NCBI GenBank assembly: GCA_021129915.1
Contig: JAJOKI010000059.1
Coordinates: 1 to 5,269, forward strand
Length of the DNA: 5,269 nt
Direction of reading: 5' to 3'
Source: Methanocellales archaeon
Lineage (GTDB): Archaea; Halobacteriota; UBA148; JAJOKI01
Each line of letters begins with the position of its first letter. Positions within the stretch are counted from its first letter, which is position 1. Shown piece after piece: positions 1 to 5,269 of this stretch. Both the position numbers and the translations under genes were made by a program. The notes under the pieces are model-generated. The model ran no database searches, was not told the origin of the DNA, and saw nothing but the letters and a program-made list of their open reading frames with translations.

Positions 1-1300
1 TAGCTAACTGTTCACGCCCGCCGACCGTGCTTGCGTACCTCCTAAGTCCAAGCGCGAGCTCTATCTCTGGAGATGCACCTCCTGCCACCACTTTCTCGTC
101 CTCGATCGCGACTCCTACTACACGCAGCGCGTCATGCACAGCACGTTCGACCTCATCGACGACATGTTCGCTTCCGCCATGTATAACCAACGATACCGAT
201 TTCGGGTTCTCGCATTCTGTGATGAACATCATATCTTCATCTGCGATCTTCTTCTCCTCGACCAATCCTGCACTGCCCAAATCACCCTCTTCGACTTCAT
301 CAAGACTCGTCACTATGGACCCGCCAGTTGCACGAGCCAATTTTTCCATATCGGATTTCTTAACACGTCGTGCGGCCAGGATGCCATGCTTGGCGAGATG
401 GTGCTGCGCCAGATCATCGATACCTTTCTGGCAGAATAAAACATTTGCACCACTATCTTTGATTTTATCTACCATATCCTTCAGCATGCGCTCCTCTTCA
501 TTCAAGAAGGCTTGTAATTGGTCTGGGGATGTTATAGATATCTCTGCATCAACTTCTGTCTTTTTGTACTCGATCGCTGCGTCACAGAGCAATATCTTTG
601 CATTCTCGACGCGCTTAGGCATGCTTGGATGAACTCTCTCTTTATCGATCACCATACCTTCAATGAGCTCAGAGTCTCCGATAGTTCCTCCCACTATCTT
701 CTCAACTTTGATATTATCTATATCAGCTACCCCATCTTCGAGAACGGCTGTGACTGCTTTTACGCACATTGGTGCGAATATCTCCCTTCCTGATTCTGTG
801 CCTTTTCCGGTCATTGCAGTAGCTGCGACTTTCCGAAGTAGTTCTTCGTCATCCGCAGACACCGATATAACAATGTCGTCCAGAATATTTTCTGCTTTTT
901 CGGATGCCATTCGATACCCGGACGCGATAATCGTCGGGTGGATATCCTGCTCTAAAAGAGCTTCTGCTCTCTTCAACAGCTCTCCTGCAAGAACGACGGC
1001 AGTAGTGGTACCATCGCCGACTTCGTCGTCCTGGGTCTTCGCGATTTCCACCATCATCTTTGCAGCTGGATGCTCGATATCCATCTCCTTCAGGATGGTT
1101 ACACCGTCATTTGTGATGACGACGTCCCCCAATGAGTCCACGAGCATCTTGTCCATGCCTTTTGGACCTAAAGTAGTTCTCACGGCATCTGCAACGGTCT
1201 TTGCCGCCATGATATTCGTATTCTGGGCTTCCTTGCCCCTCGTTCTCTGACTACCTTCCTTTAAAATCAATATTGGTTGTCCACTTAATTGTCCTGTCAA
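1..1300 (-). CDS. ths: Thermosome (group II chaperonin) subunit, 3' end outside window
   Basis: ATP-driven folding chaperone subunit of the archaeal cytosolic double-ring thermosome. The reverse strand reads without interruption for 433 codons and then leaves the window; family members are about 540-560 residues, so roughly 110-130 C-terminal residues are missing. Visible in order: N-terminal [16 protein letters not shown] (7-22), [10 protein letters not shown] (44-53), NDGVTIL (64-70), the nucleotide-binding GDGTTT (95-100), an apical domain with the helical protrusion near 240-290, [17 protein letters not shown] (311-327), and HDAL with the presumed catalytic Asp390. The GGGxPE motif of the family reads GGASPE here (407-412). 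The start is TTG at 1300-1298: GGAGG lies 7 bases upstream, no in-frame ATG is available upstream, and the next in-frame ATG (residue 31) would remove conserved residues. Paralogue type (alpha or beta) cannot be decided. Transcribed divergently from tiaS. Confidence 0.97.
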   Translation of the reverse strand, partial: MTGQLSGQPILILKEGSQRTRGKEAQNTNIMAAKTVADAVRTTLGPKGMDKMLVDSLGDVVITNDGVTILKEMDIEHPAAKMMVEIAKTQDDEVGDGTTTAVVLAGELLKRAEALLEQDIHPTIIASGYRMASEKAENILDDIVISVSADDEELLRKVAATAMTGKGTESGREIFAPMCVKAVTAVLEDGVADIDNIKVEKIVGGTIGDSELIEGMVIDKERVHPSMPKRVENAKILLCDAAIEYKKTEVDAEISITSPDQLQAFLNEEERMLKDMVDKIKDSGANVLFCQKGIDDLAQHHLAKHGILAARRVKKSDMEKLARATGGSIVTSLDEVEEGDLGSAGLVEEKKIADEDMMFITECENPKSVSLVIHGGSEHVVDEVERAVHDALRVVGVAIEDEKVVAGGASPEIELALGLRRYASTVGGREQLA

Positions 1301-1307
1301 TACTATA

Positions 1308-1312
1308 CCTCC
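1308..1312 (-). promoter_or_regulatory. Shine-Dalgarno of the thermosome gene
   Basis: On the minus strand GGAGG ends 7 bases before TTG at 1300. This strong, well-spaced site is the main reason for accepting the TTG start. The overlapping ATG (1314-1312) reads only ATG GAG GTA TAG and cannot be the start. Confidence 0.85.
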
Positions 1313-1350
1313 ATTAATTAGGTAATAGCGGAAGATAACTGTTAGTAGTC

Positions 1351-1366
1351 CTATATAATCTTTTCG
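1351..1366 (-). promoter_or_regulatory. BRE/TATA promoter of the thermosome gene
   Basis: Read on the minus strand the site is CGAAAAGATTATATAG: a purine-rich BRE (CGAAAA, 1366-1361) followed by the TATA box TTATATAG (1358-1351). Archaeal transcription usually starts about 25 bases downstream of the TATA centre, predicting a start near 1329 and a leader of about 29 bases that carries the GGAGG. A 9-base imperfect palindrome TAACTGTTA (1336-1344) lies between the TATA box and the predicted start, where a repressor could act; that role is inferred. Confidence 0.75.
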
Positions 1367-1401
1367 GATTTATTCATCTTGGAGCCTCGCTTTTTTTATC
1401 A

Positions 1402-1539
1402 TCATATCAGTGTATCTACTGACTCCAGCGAGTATGGTAACCCTTTCTATCGATGATAGTTGCTAATAGTGCGCCTGGATACGCCCAGTTTGAAGGCAAG
1501 CTCCCCCAATGAAATATTTTTATCTATCTGGTGCAGCAT
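1402..1539 (-). pseudogene. Tiny helix-turn-helix reading frame with internal TAG (probable regulator remnant)
   Basis: From ATG at 1539 the minus strand encodes 30 residues ending in TAG (1449-1447). They include ISLGELAFKLGVSRRTISNY, which has the pattern of a helix-turn-helix: a first helix, the LGVS turn, and a recognition helix beginning RRTI. Beyond the TAG the same frame continues for 14 codons, KGLPYSLESVDTLI, to TGA (1404-1402). The 'R-x-KGLP' that follows resembles the (Y/H)GIP or GLP segment often seen after HTH domains, which suggests the TAG interrupts one original frame. A weak GAGAGG lies 3 bases before the ATG, and a TGA closes the frame 7 codons upstream. Most likely a decayed DNA-binding gene. 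Alternatives are a 30-residue HTH peptide, a TAG read as pyrrolysine if this archaeon has that system, or chance. The family is not recognised. Confidence 0.4.
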
Positions 1540-1610
1540 ATACCTCTCTATAAAAAATCATACAATGTCTCAACGTTGATAGATGGTATGCCATAACGAA
1601 GATATACTGC

Positions 1611-1622
1611 CCTATAAATATT
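1611..1622 (+). promoter_or_regulatory. TATA promoter of tiaS (leaderless type)
   Basis: CCTATAAATATT contains a good archaeal TATA box (TATAAATA, 1613-1620) centred about 31 bases before the tiaS ATG. A start about 25-27 bases downstream falls near 1642-1645, leaving almost no leader. No Shine-Dalgarno lies before ATG 1648, which agrees with leaderless translation. Confidence 0.7.
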
Positions 1623-1647
1623 AGGTATTTGATACAATATTCAATTT

Positions 1648-2955
1648 ATGTCGATGTTCATCGGAATTGATGATACGGACTCAAAAATGAGAATGTGCAC
1701 CACTTATCTGGCAGCAGTGTTAGTGGAACGGTTGCAGAACTATGGAGATGTGGTCGACCGTCCCAAATTGATCAGACTTAATCCAAACATCAGGTACAAG
1801 ACAAGAGGAAACGGTGCAATCGCAATTCAAATTCATGTCAACAAAGGGCAGGAGTCTCAAATTGAGGATATCGTCGTCAGTACAGTAGAAGAAATGGCAG
1901 AGTTTGATGATCCAAACACAAATCCCGGGATTGTATTTTTGGAGACGGGAGTTCCTATTGGAACTGGACGGGGAAAAAACCGAAGGTTTTTGACGGGAGT
2001 TCCCCCAGCGATCAGGGAATTCTCCAGACGCGTGATACAGGATGTTGTTACCATCCCAGAGGCGATGGAACTCGCTAAAAAGTATGGTAAAGTATACAGT
2101 TTCAAAAATGGACGGGGCGTCATCGGTGCACTGGCTGCCATTGGGGCAACACTTGAGAAAGATCCTACATATGAGTTGATAGCTTATCGTCAAAAATGGC
2201 GATACAGCACTCCACGGAATATCGACAAAGAATCTGTATTAAAAGCAGATAAGACAACATATCCGTTGACATGGGATACGGTAGATGTTGCCAATGATGT
2301 AATCGTATTCGCGCCAAGCTCACCATGCCCAGTATTATTTGGAATTAGGGGCGGCGATATCAATGCAATCCAGAATGCATTTAAAATCATCAAATCAGAG
2401 CCATTGGAGCGTCACATCATTTTCAAAACCAATCAGGGCACTGATGCACACTTAATGCGCGGAAATATTGCCTCTGCGAAAAATGAGCGCTCATATATCC
2501 TGAGTGGTACTGTGGTCAAACAGCCATATTCAATCCAAGGAGGGCATGTCTTCTTCACCATTGCAGAGAGCGGTCACAAGATCGACTGTGCGGCGTACGA
2601 GCCGACGAAGGGATTCAGAGATGTGGTGCGGAAGTTATGCATTGGTGATGAAGTAGTAGTTTATGGCAGCATAAAGGACCAAACCATCAACTTAGAGAAA
2701 ATAGAAATTATATCGCTCGCCGACCAGTTCACCAAGCGAAATCCAATATGTACATGCGGGAAAAGAATGAAGTCAGCTGGCAGACATCAAGGATATAGAT
2801 GTAAAAAGTGCGGAACAGCTGCTGATAAACCAGAGCATATCTCAATAAAAAGATACCTTGAGTTAGGATTGTATGAAGTCCCCCCATCTGCAAGACGGCA
2901 TATTTCAAAACCACTGGTTCGAGTGAGTGGTAAAAAAATCCATCCCGTCCGATAG
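1648..2955 (+). CDS. tiaS: tRNA(Ile2) 2-agmatinylcytidine synthetase TiaS
   Basis: Converts C34 of the CAU anticodon of tRNA-Ile2 to agmatidine using ATP and agmatine, so that the tRNA reads AUA; cytosolic and normally essential in archaea. The 435 residues have the family's length and order. The N-terminal kinase-like domain begins with GIDDTDS (6-12) and MCTTYL (16-21), where Thr18 matches the autophosphorylated Thr18 of the Archaeoglobus enzyme. Next come a central ferredoxin-like part with GVPIGTGRGKNRRFLTGVPP (101-120), an OB-fold region (about 283-355, 'YILSGTVVKQPYSIQGGHVFF' type strands) and a zinc ribbon with C368, C370, C385 and C388. The first zinc pair is spaced C-x-C. Arg15 stands where I expect Gly (DDTDSxxGMCTTYL). 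ATG 1648 is preferred over ATG 1654 because it is the first start after the TATA box and keeps the family N-terminus. pdxS follows after 59 bases. Confidence 0.95.
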   Translation: MSMFIGIDDTDSKMRMCTTYLAAVLVERLQNYGDVVDRPKLIRLNPNIRYKTRGNGAIAIQIHVNKGQESQIEDIVVSTVEEMAEFDDPNTNPGIVFLETGVPIGTGRGKNRRFLTGVPPAIREFSRRVIQDVVTIPEAMELAKKYGKVYSFKNGRGVIGALAAIGATLEKDPTYELIAYRQKWRYSTPRNIDKESVLKADKTTYPLTWDTVDVANDVIVFAPSSPCPVLFGIRGGDINAIQNAFKIIKSEPLERHIIFKTNQGTDAHLMRGNIASAKNERSYILSGTVVKQPYSIQGGHVFFTIAESGHKIDCAAYEPTKGFRDVVRKLCIGDEVVVYGSIKDQTINLEKIEIISLADQFTKRNPICTCGKRMKSAGRHQGYRCKKCGTAADKPEHISIKRYLELGLYEVPPSARRHISKPLVRVSGKKIHPVR

Positions 2956-2965
2956 AAATATATTG
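2955..2965 (+). promoter_or_regulatory. Candidate TATA promoter of pdxST
   Basis: GAAATATATTG immediately follows the tiaS stop, with an AT-rich TATA-like core (2957-2964). A transcript starting about 25 bases downstream (near 2987) would have a leader of about 28 bases holding the pdxS Shine-Dalgarno. Readthrough from tiaS is also possible, since no clear terminator separates the genes. Confidence 0.45.
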
Positions 2966-3003
2966 TTATCGTCAGCTTTATCATTGAAGATGCCAAAAAG
3001 AAA

Positions 3004-3008
3004 GGGAG
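3004..3008 (+). promoter_or_regulatory. Shine-Dalgarno of pdxS
   Basis: GGGAG in AAAGGGAGT lies 6 bases before ATG 3015 and fixes this start. Confidence 0.7.
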
Positions 3009-3014
3009 TATAAA

Positions 3015-3923
3015 ATGGGAAAGACGATAAAATTAGAAGAACTAAGACATGGCACTGACCTACTCAAGCGCGGTTTTGCCAAAATGCAAAAAGCTGGCGT
3101 CATCATGGATGTCACCAGTAAAGAGCAGGCAGTGATCGCGGAAAAGGCTGGCGCCGTAGCTGTGATGGCCCTCCATGCTGTGCCGGCAGATATCCGAAAA
3201 GCCGGTGGAGTGGCCAGGATGGCGGAACCACTTGTCATAACGGAGATAATGGATGCGGTCACGATTCCAGTAATGGCAAAGGTGCGGATAGGACACTTTG
3301 TCGAGGCGGAAATACTCGAGGCGCTGGGCGTCGATATGGTCGATGAATCAGAGGTATTGACGCCTGCGGACGAAAAATATCACATCGACAAGAAAAAGTA
3401 CATGATCCCATTCGTGTGTGGTGCACGGGACCTTGGAGAAGCCCTGCGTCGCATCGACGAAGGGGCAGCAATGATACGAACAAAGGGTGAGGCAGGAACT
3501 GGCGACGTTAAAGAGGCGGTTAGACACATGAGATCAATCATGGGTGCAATTAGAGAGTTAAAAGGCAAAAGTGATGAGGAAATACAACGCGTTGCACGGG
3601 AAATCGAAGCACCATTCAAGCTCGTGAGAGAGACAATGAAAATGCAACGACTGCCCGTCGTCAACTTTGCTGCGGGTGGAATTGCCACGCCTGCAGATGC
3701 GGCTTTAATGATGAAATTAGGAGCGGACGGAGTTTTCGTGGGCTCTGGTATTTTCAAGGCAGAATGCCCGGAGAAAATGGCCAGGGCAATCGTGGATGCG
3801 GTGAACAATTATGATCGTCCTGAGGTACTCGCAGAGATTTCCAAAGGACTGGGTAGTGCGATGAAGGGGACTGACACTAATATCTTATCCGAAGGCGAAG
3901 TCCTTCAGACGCGCGGTTGGTAA
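3015..3923 (+). CDS. pdxS: Pyridoxal 5'-phosphate synthase subunit PdxS
   Basis: Synthase subunit of the DXP-independent vitamin B6 pathway. It joins ribose 5-phosphate (or ribulose 5-phosphate), glyceraldehyde 3-phosphate and ammonia delivered by PdxT into PLP, acting as a dodecamer of TIM barrels in the cytosol. The 302 residues are full length. The three key residues are in conserved settings: Asp32 in GVIMDV, Lys89 in [11 protein letters not shown] (first Schiff-base lysine) and Lys157 in RTKGEAGTG (second lysine); each is 8 positions later than in Bacillus subtilis (24, 81, 149). The phosphate-binding loops [14 protein letters not shown] (217-230) and [12 protein letters not shown] (236-247) are present, and the C-terminus LQTRGW is intact. 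The start is set by GGGAG 6 bases upstream. pdxT follows 13 bases downstream, forming the usual pdxST unit. Confidence 0.98.
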   Translation: MGKTIKLEELRHGTDLLKRGFAKMQKAGVIMDVTSKEQAVIAEKAGAVAVMALHAVPADIRKAGGVARMAEPLVITEIMDAVTIPVMAKVRIGHFVEAEILEALGVDMVDESEVLTPADEKYHIDKKKYMIPFVCGARDLGEALRRIDEGAAMIRTKGEAGTGDVKEAVRHMRSIMGAIRELKGKSDEEIQRVAREIEAPFKLVRETMKMQRLPVVNFAAGGIATPADAALMMKLGADGVFVGSGIFKAECPEKMARAIVDAVNNYDRPEVLAEISKGLGSAMKGTDTNILSEGEVLQTRGW

Positions 3924-3936
3924 TCTTTATAGAATT

Positions 3937-4485
3937 ATGGTTAAAATAGGAATCATCGCACTGCAGGGAGATATAGAAGAGCATATCAAAGCCATGGAGC
4001 GGGTGCTATTCGAGCGCGGCGGCGAGGTCGTCGCCATTAAACGCAGCGGAATGGTCCCCTCATGCGATGCGATCGTCATACCCGGTGGTGAGAGTACGAC
4101 CATTGGTCTGCTGATGGATCGAGAGGGTATCACCTCTGAAATAAAGACCGCTGCAAAACAGGGCACGCCGATTCTCGGTACTTGCGCAGGCCTCATCCTG
4201 CTGTCAAAACTGGGAATGGGCATTCGCGTGACGAGAAATGCGTTCGGCCATCAGAGGGAGTCGTTTGAGTTTCCGCTGAAGATCGGTGTCATAGGCGACG
4301 AACCGTTCAATGCCGTGTTTATCAGAGCGCCAGCGATTGTCGATGTTGAAAAAAACGTCGAGACACTTGCGACATATGATGGGCGCATCGTTGCAGCGAA
4401 ACAGGATAAATTAGTGGCACTTGCGTTCCACCCAGAATTAACTCGAGATATGAGATTACATCATTTCTTCTTGGACTTGATATGA
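3937..4485 (+). CDS. pdxT: Pyridoxal 5'-phosphate synthase glutaminase subunit PdxT
   Basis: Class I glutamine amidotransferase that hydrolyses glutamine and channels ammonia to PdxS; each PdxS subunit binds one PdxT. All signature elements are visible: IALQGDIEEH (7-16), PGGESTT (49-55), nucleophile Cys83 in GTCAG, RNAFGHQRESFE (100-111), FIRAP (128-132), and His165/Glu167 in FHPELT completing the triad. At 182 residues it is slightly short for the family (about 185-200). About 10 residues are missing after LILLSK (85-91), where relatives have a longer loop before LG..VxRN, and the C-terminal tail is brief. The frame is clean, so this is not a frameshift. No clear Shine-Dalgarno lies in the 13-base gap after pdxS, so translation probably depends on coupling to pdxS. 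The last 25 bases overlap the opposing E1-like gene. Confidence 0.96.
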   Translation: MVKIGIIALQGDIEEHIKAMERVLFERGGEVVAIKRSGMVPSCDAIVIPGGESTTIGLLMDREGITSEIKTAAKQGTPILGTCAGLILLSKLGMGIRVTRNAFGHQRESFEFPLKIGVIGDEPFNAVFIRAPAIVDVEKNVETLATYDGRIVAAKQDKLVALAFHPELTRDMRLHHFFLDLI

Positions 4486-5219
4486 CGCATATCAGCACAG
4501 ACTTTACATTTTTCGCTCTTTTTTATTTCAACGATGTCGAAGTTGTTATGTAAGAGGTCATAGAAAAGCAATTTTCCTGCCAGCACTTCGCCAGCACCTG
4601 TGATCAGCTTGATGGCCTCGTTTGCCTCCAAAATGCCAAACAATCCCGCTGTGACGCCGATTATCGGAAATATTTTTTTATCTGCCATGCCGGAGAATAT
4701 GCAGTTCAGACACGGTGTCTTCGATGGAATAATCGTCGTTAGTTGTCCATAAAAACCCTCCACTGCCGCATGTATGAGTGGTTTTCGATTTTTCACACAA
4801 AATTCATTTAGAAGGTATCTCGTGTTGAAGTTGTCTAGACAGTCCACCATGACATCGACACCATCAAACATCGATATGTTTTGATCTGTTATCCTCTCGG
4901 TTATGATTTCTATTTCAATGTCAGAATTCTGTGACGATAATTTTTCTTTGATGGATTCTGCCTTGTTAGTCCTGCCGATATCCTCTTCCCAGTGGAGTAT
5001 TTGTCGATTCAAATTGCTCAAACCAGGAACATCACAATCCGCTATAATCAGCTTTCCTACACCTGCAGCCATTATATATAAGGACGCTGTAGTTCCAAGA
5101 CCGCCTGCACCGATGAGCCCAACCGTGGCGTTCTTCAGTTTTTCCTGCCCGCATCTGCCAATGTTGTCCAGTAGGATTTGCCTACTATATCTTTCCAGGT
5201 CTCTATCGGTAAGCGTCAT
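4461..5219 (-). CDS. moeB: E1-like adenylyltransferase (MoeB/ThiF/HesA family)
   Basis: Activates the C-terminal glycine of a ubiquitin-like sulfur carrier as an acyl-adenylate, in the cytosol, for molybdopterin synthesis, tRNA thiolation or protein conjugation (as UbaA does in haloarchaea). The 252 residues match MoeB length. Visible: RYSRQ (10-14), ATP loop GAGGLG (37-42), D61/D63 and SNLNRQ with Arg72, GRTNKAE with Lys86, DCLDNFNTR with Asp129 (MoeB Arg73, Lys86, Asp130), GQLTTIIP, and zinc cysteines C170/C173 and C238/C241. There is no cysteine between 173 and 238, so the crossover-loop Cys of MoeB/ThiF is absent. The C-terminus is lysine-rich (KSKKK). Its ATG overlaps the stop of the upstream MoaD-type gene (ATGA), which points to its partner. 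It is not a rhodanese fusion. The exact pathway (Moco, thiolation or SAMP conjugation) cannot be decided from sequence. Confidence 0.9.
   Translation of the reverse strand: MTLTDRDLERYSRQILLDNIGRCGQEKLKNATVGLIGAGGLGTTASLYIMAAGVGKLIIADCDVPGLSNLNRQILHWEEDIGRTNKAESIKEKLSSQNSDIEIEIITERITDQNISMFDGVDVMVDCLDNFNTRYLLNEFCVKNRKPLIHAAVEGFYGQLTTIIPSKTPCLNCIFSGMADKKIFPIIGVTAGLFGILEANEAIKLITGAGEVLAGKLLFYDLLHNNFDIVEIKKSEKCKVCADMRHIKSKKK
4509..4524 (+). terminator. Candidate poly-T terminator of the pdxST transcript
   Basis: Two T-tracts, T5 (4509-4513) and T6 (4519-4524), lie 24-39 bases after the pdxT stop in a generally T-rich stretch. Archaeal RNA polymerase commonly terminates at such tracts without a strong hairpin. 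They lie inside the opposing coding region, where they correspond to lysine/glutamate codons near its C-terminus, so the base run may be partly a coding effect. Confidence 0.4.
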
Positions 5220-5269
5220 CCCCCTCCAACCGGCGGGAATATGGCGACCGTATCGTTGTCGTCCAGTCT
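5216..5269 (-). CDS. MoaD/ThiS-type ubiquitin-like sulfur carrier, C-terminal 17 codons only
   Basis: From the right edge the minus strand reads 17 codons, RLDDNDTVAIFPPVGGG, then TGA (5218-5216). The 'D-x-V-A-(I/L)-FPPVxGG' ending is the hallmark of MoaD and archaeal SAMP proteins: a beta-grasp fold whose terminal diglycine is adenylated by an E1-like enzyme and then carries thiocarboxylate sulfur or is linked to lysines. Here the tail is Gly-Gly-Gly. The TGA shares bases with the ATG of the E1-like gene, so the two should be translationally coupled. The 5' part (about 70 residues) lies outside the window, so MoaD cannot be separated from a SAMP-type or ThiS-like carrier; FPPV favours MoaD/SAMP. 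Confidence 0.88.
   Translation of the reverse strand, partial: RLDDNDTVAIFPPVGGG
5223..5227 (-). promoter_or_regulatory. Shine-Dalgarno of the E1-like gene, inside the upstream Gly codons
   Basis: On the minus strand GGAGG ends 3 bases before ATG 5219. It is formed by the GGA GGG GGA codons that encode the C-terminal glycines of the upstream carrier. The G run allows alternative pairing registers. Confidence 0.6.

Larger units (their letters stand above)
1301..1647. other. Divergent intergenic region between thermosome and tiaS
   Basis: The 347 bases hold the thermosome promoter at the left, the tiaS promoter at the right and about 230 bases between that carry no intact gene. That middle part contains a short helix-turn-helix reading frame with an in-frame TAG (1402-1539, minus) and inverted repeats: CTATC/GATAG with a 3-base centre (1447-1459), TCAGT/ACTGA with a 6-base loop (1407-1422), and outer arms CTCGCT (1386-1391) and AGCGAG (1427-1432). 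I see no tRNA or recognisable structured RNA family here. Confidence 0.7.

Noticed and set aside
27..632. Long plus-strand open frame opposite the thermosome gene
   Set aside because: Ser/Thr-rich translation with no motif. The minus strand here encodes an unmistakable chaperonin, so this is an antisense shadow of its codon usage.
663..1250. Second long plus-strand open frame opposite the thermosome gene
   Set aside because: Same frame and same explanation: it lies exactly under the equatorial and apical domain coding sequence, with no own promoter or Shine-Dalgarno.
1303..1314. Three-codon ORF ATG GAG GTA TAG immediately before the thermosome start
   Set aside because: The ATG arises from the Shine-Dalgarno context itself (ATGGAGG). 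A three-codon leader peptide with no repeated codons gives no basis for attenuation.
2749..2814. C-x-C spacing in the TiaS zinc ribbon as a broken metal site
   Set aside because: All four cysteines (368, 370, 385, 388) are present, and zinc ribbons vary in spacing. I cannot show that this differs from the family norm.
3380..3808. 142-codon minus-strand open frame inside pdxS
   Set aside because: Antisense to highly conserved PdxS residues including Lys157; low-complexity translation and no start signals.
3924..3936. TTTATAG in the pdxS-pdxT gap as a separate pdxT promoter
   Set aside because: The element ends only a few bases before ATG 3937, so a start 25 bases downstream would lie inside pdxT. 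Co-transcription with pdxS is simpler.

Overview
The window is archaeal chromosome. The evidence is a thermosome (group II chaperonin) subunit, an archaea-specific TiaS (tRNA-Ile2 agmatinylcytidine synthetase), BRE/TATA-type promoters, and a mixture of Shine-Dalgarno-led and apparently leaderless genes. Base composition is moderate. The gene set fits a euryarchaeal-type lineage, but I cannot name a genus from the sequence alone.

Layout: (1) 1-1300, minus strand: N-terminal 433 codons of a thermosome subunit, cut by the window edge, starting at TTG behind a good GGAGG. (2) 1301-1647: a 347-base divergent intergenic region. It holds the thermosome promoter, the tiaS promoter and, between them on the minus strand, a very short helix-turn-helix reading frame (1402-1539) interrupted by an in-frame TAG, probably the remains of a regulator gene. 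(3) 1648-2955, plus: tiaS, probably leaderless. (4) 3015-3923 and 3937-4485, plus: pdxS and pdxT, the synthase and glutaminase subunits of the ribose-5-phosphate-dependent pyridoxal 5'-phosphate synthase, 13 bases apart. (5) 4461-5219, minus: an E1-like MoeB/ThiF/HesA adenylyltransferase that overlaps the end of pdxT tail to tail by 25 bases. (6) 5216-5269, minus: the last 17 codons of a MoaD/ThiS-type ubiquitin-like sulfur carrier ending in Gly-Gly-Gly. Its stop overlaps the start of the E1-like gene, and its glycine codons form that gene's ribosome binding site.

The window holds three working units: protein folding (thermosome); tRNA modification and PLP synthesis on the plus strand; and a translationally coupled pair of ubiquitin-like carrier and activating enzyme on the minus strand, which would supply activated sulfur (molybdopterin, tRNA thiolation) or make protein conjugates. 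I see no mobile element, CRISPR array, tRNA or rRNA. Most of the window is housekeeping. The points that deserve a second look are the broken helix-turn-helix frame, the diglycine codons doubling as a Shine-Dalgarno, the missing crossover-loop cysteine in the E1-like enzyme, a shortened loop in PdxT and an unusual residue beside the TiaS autophosphorylation site. I do not see convincing evidence for an entirely new system.
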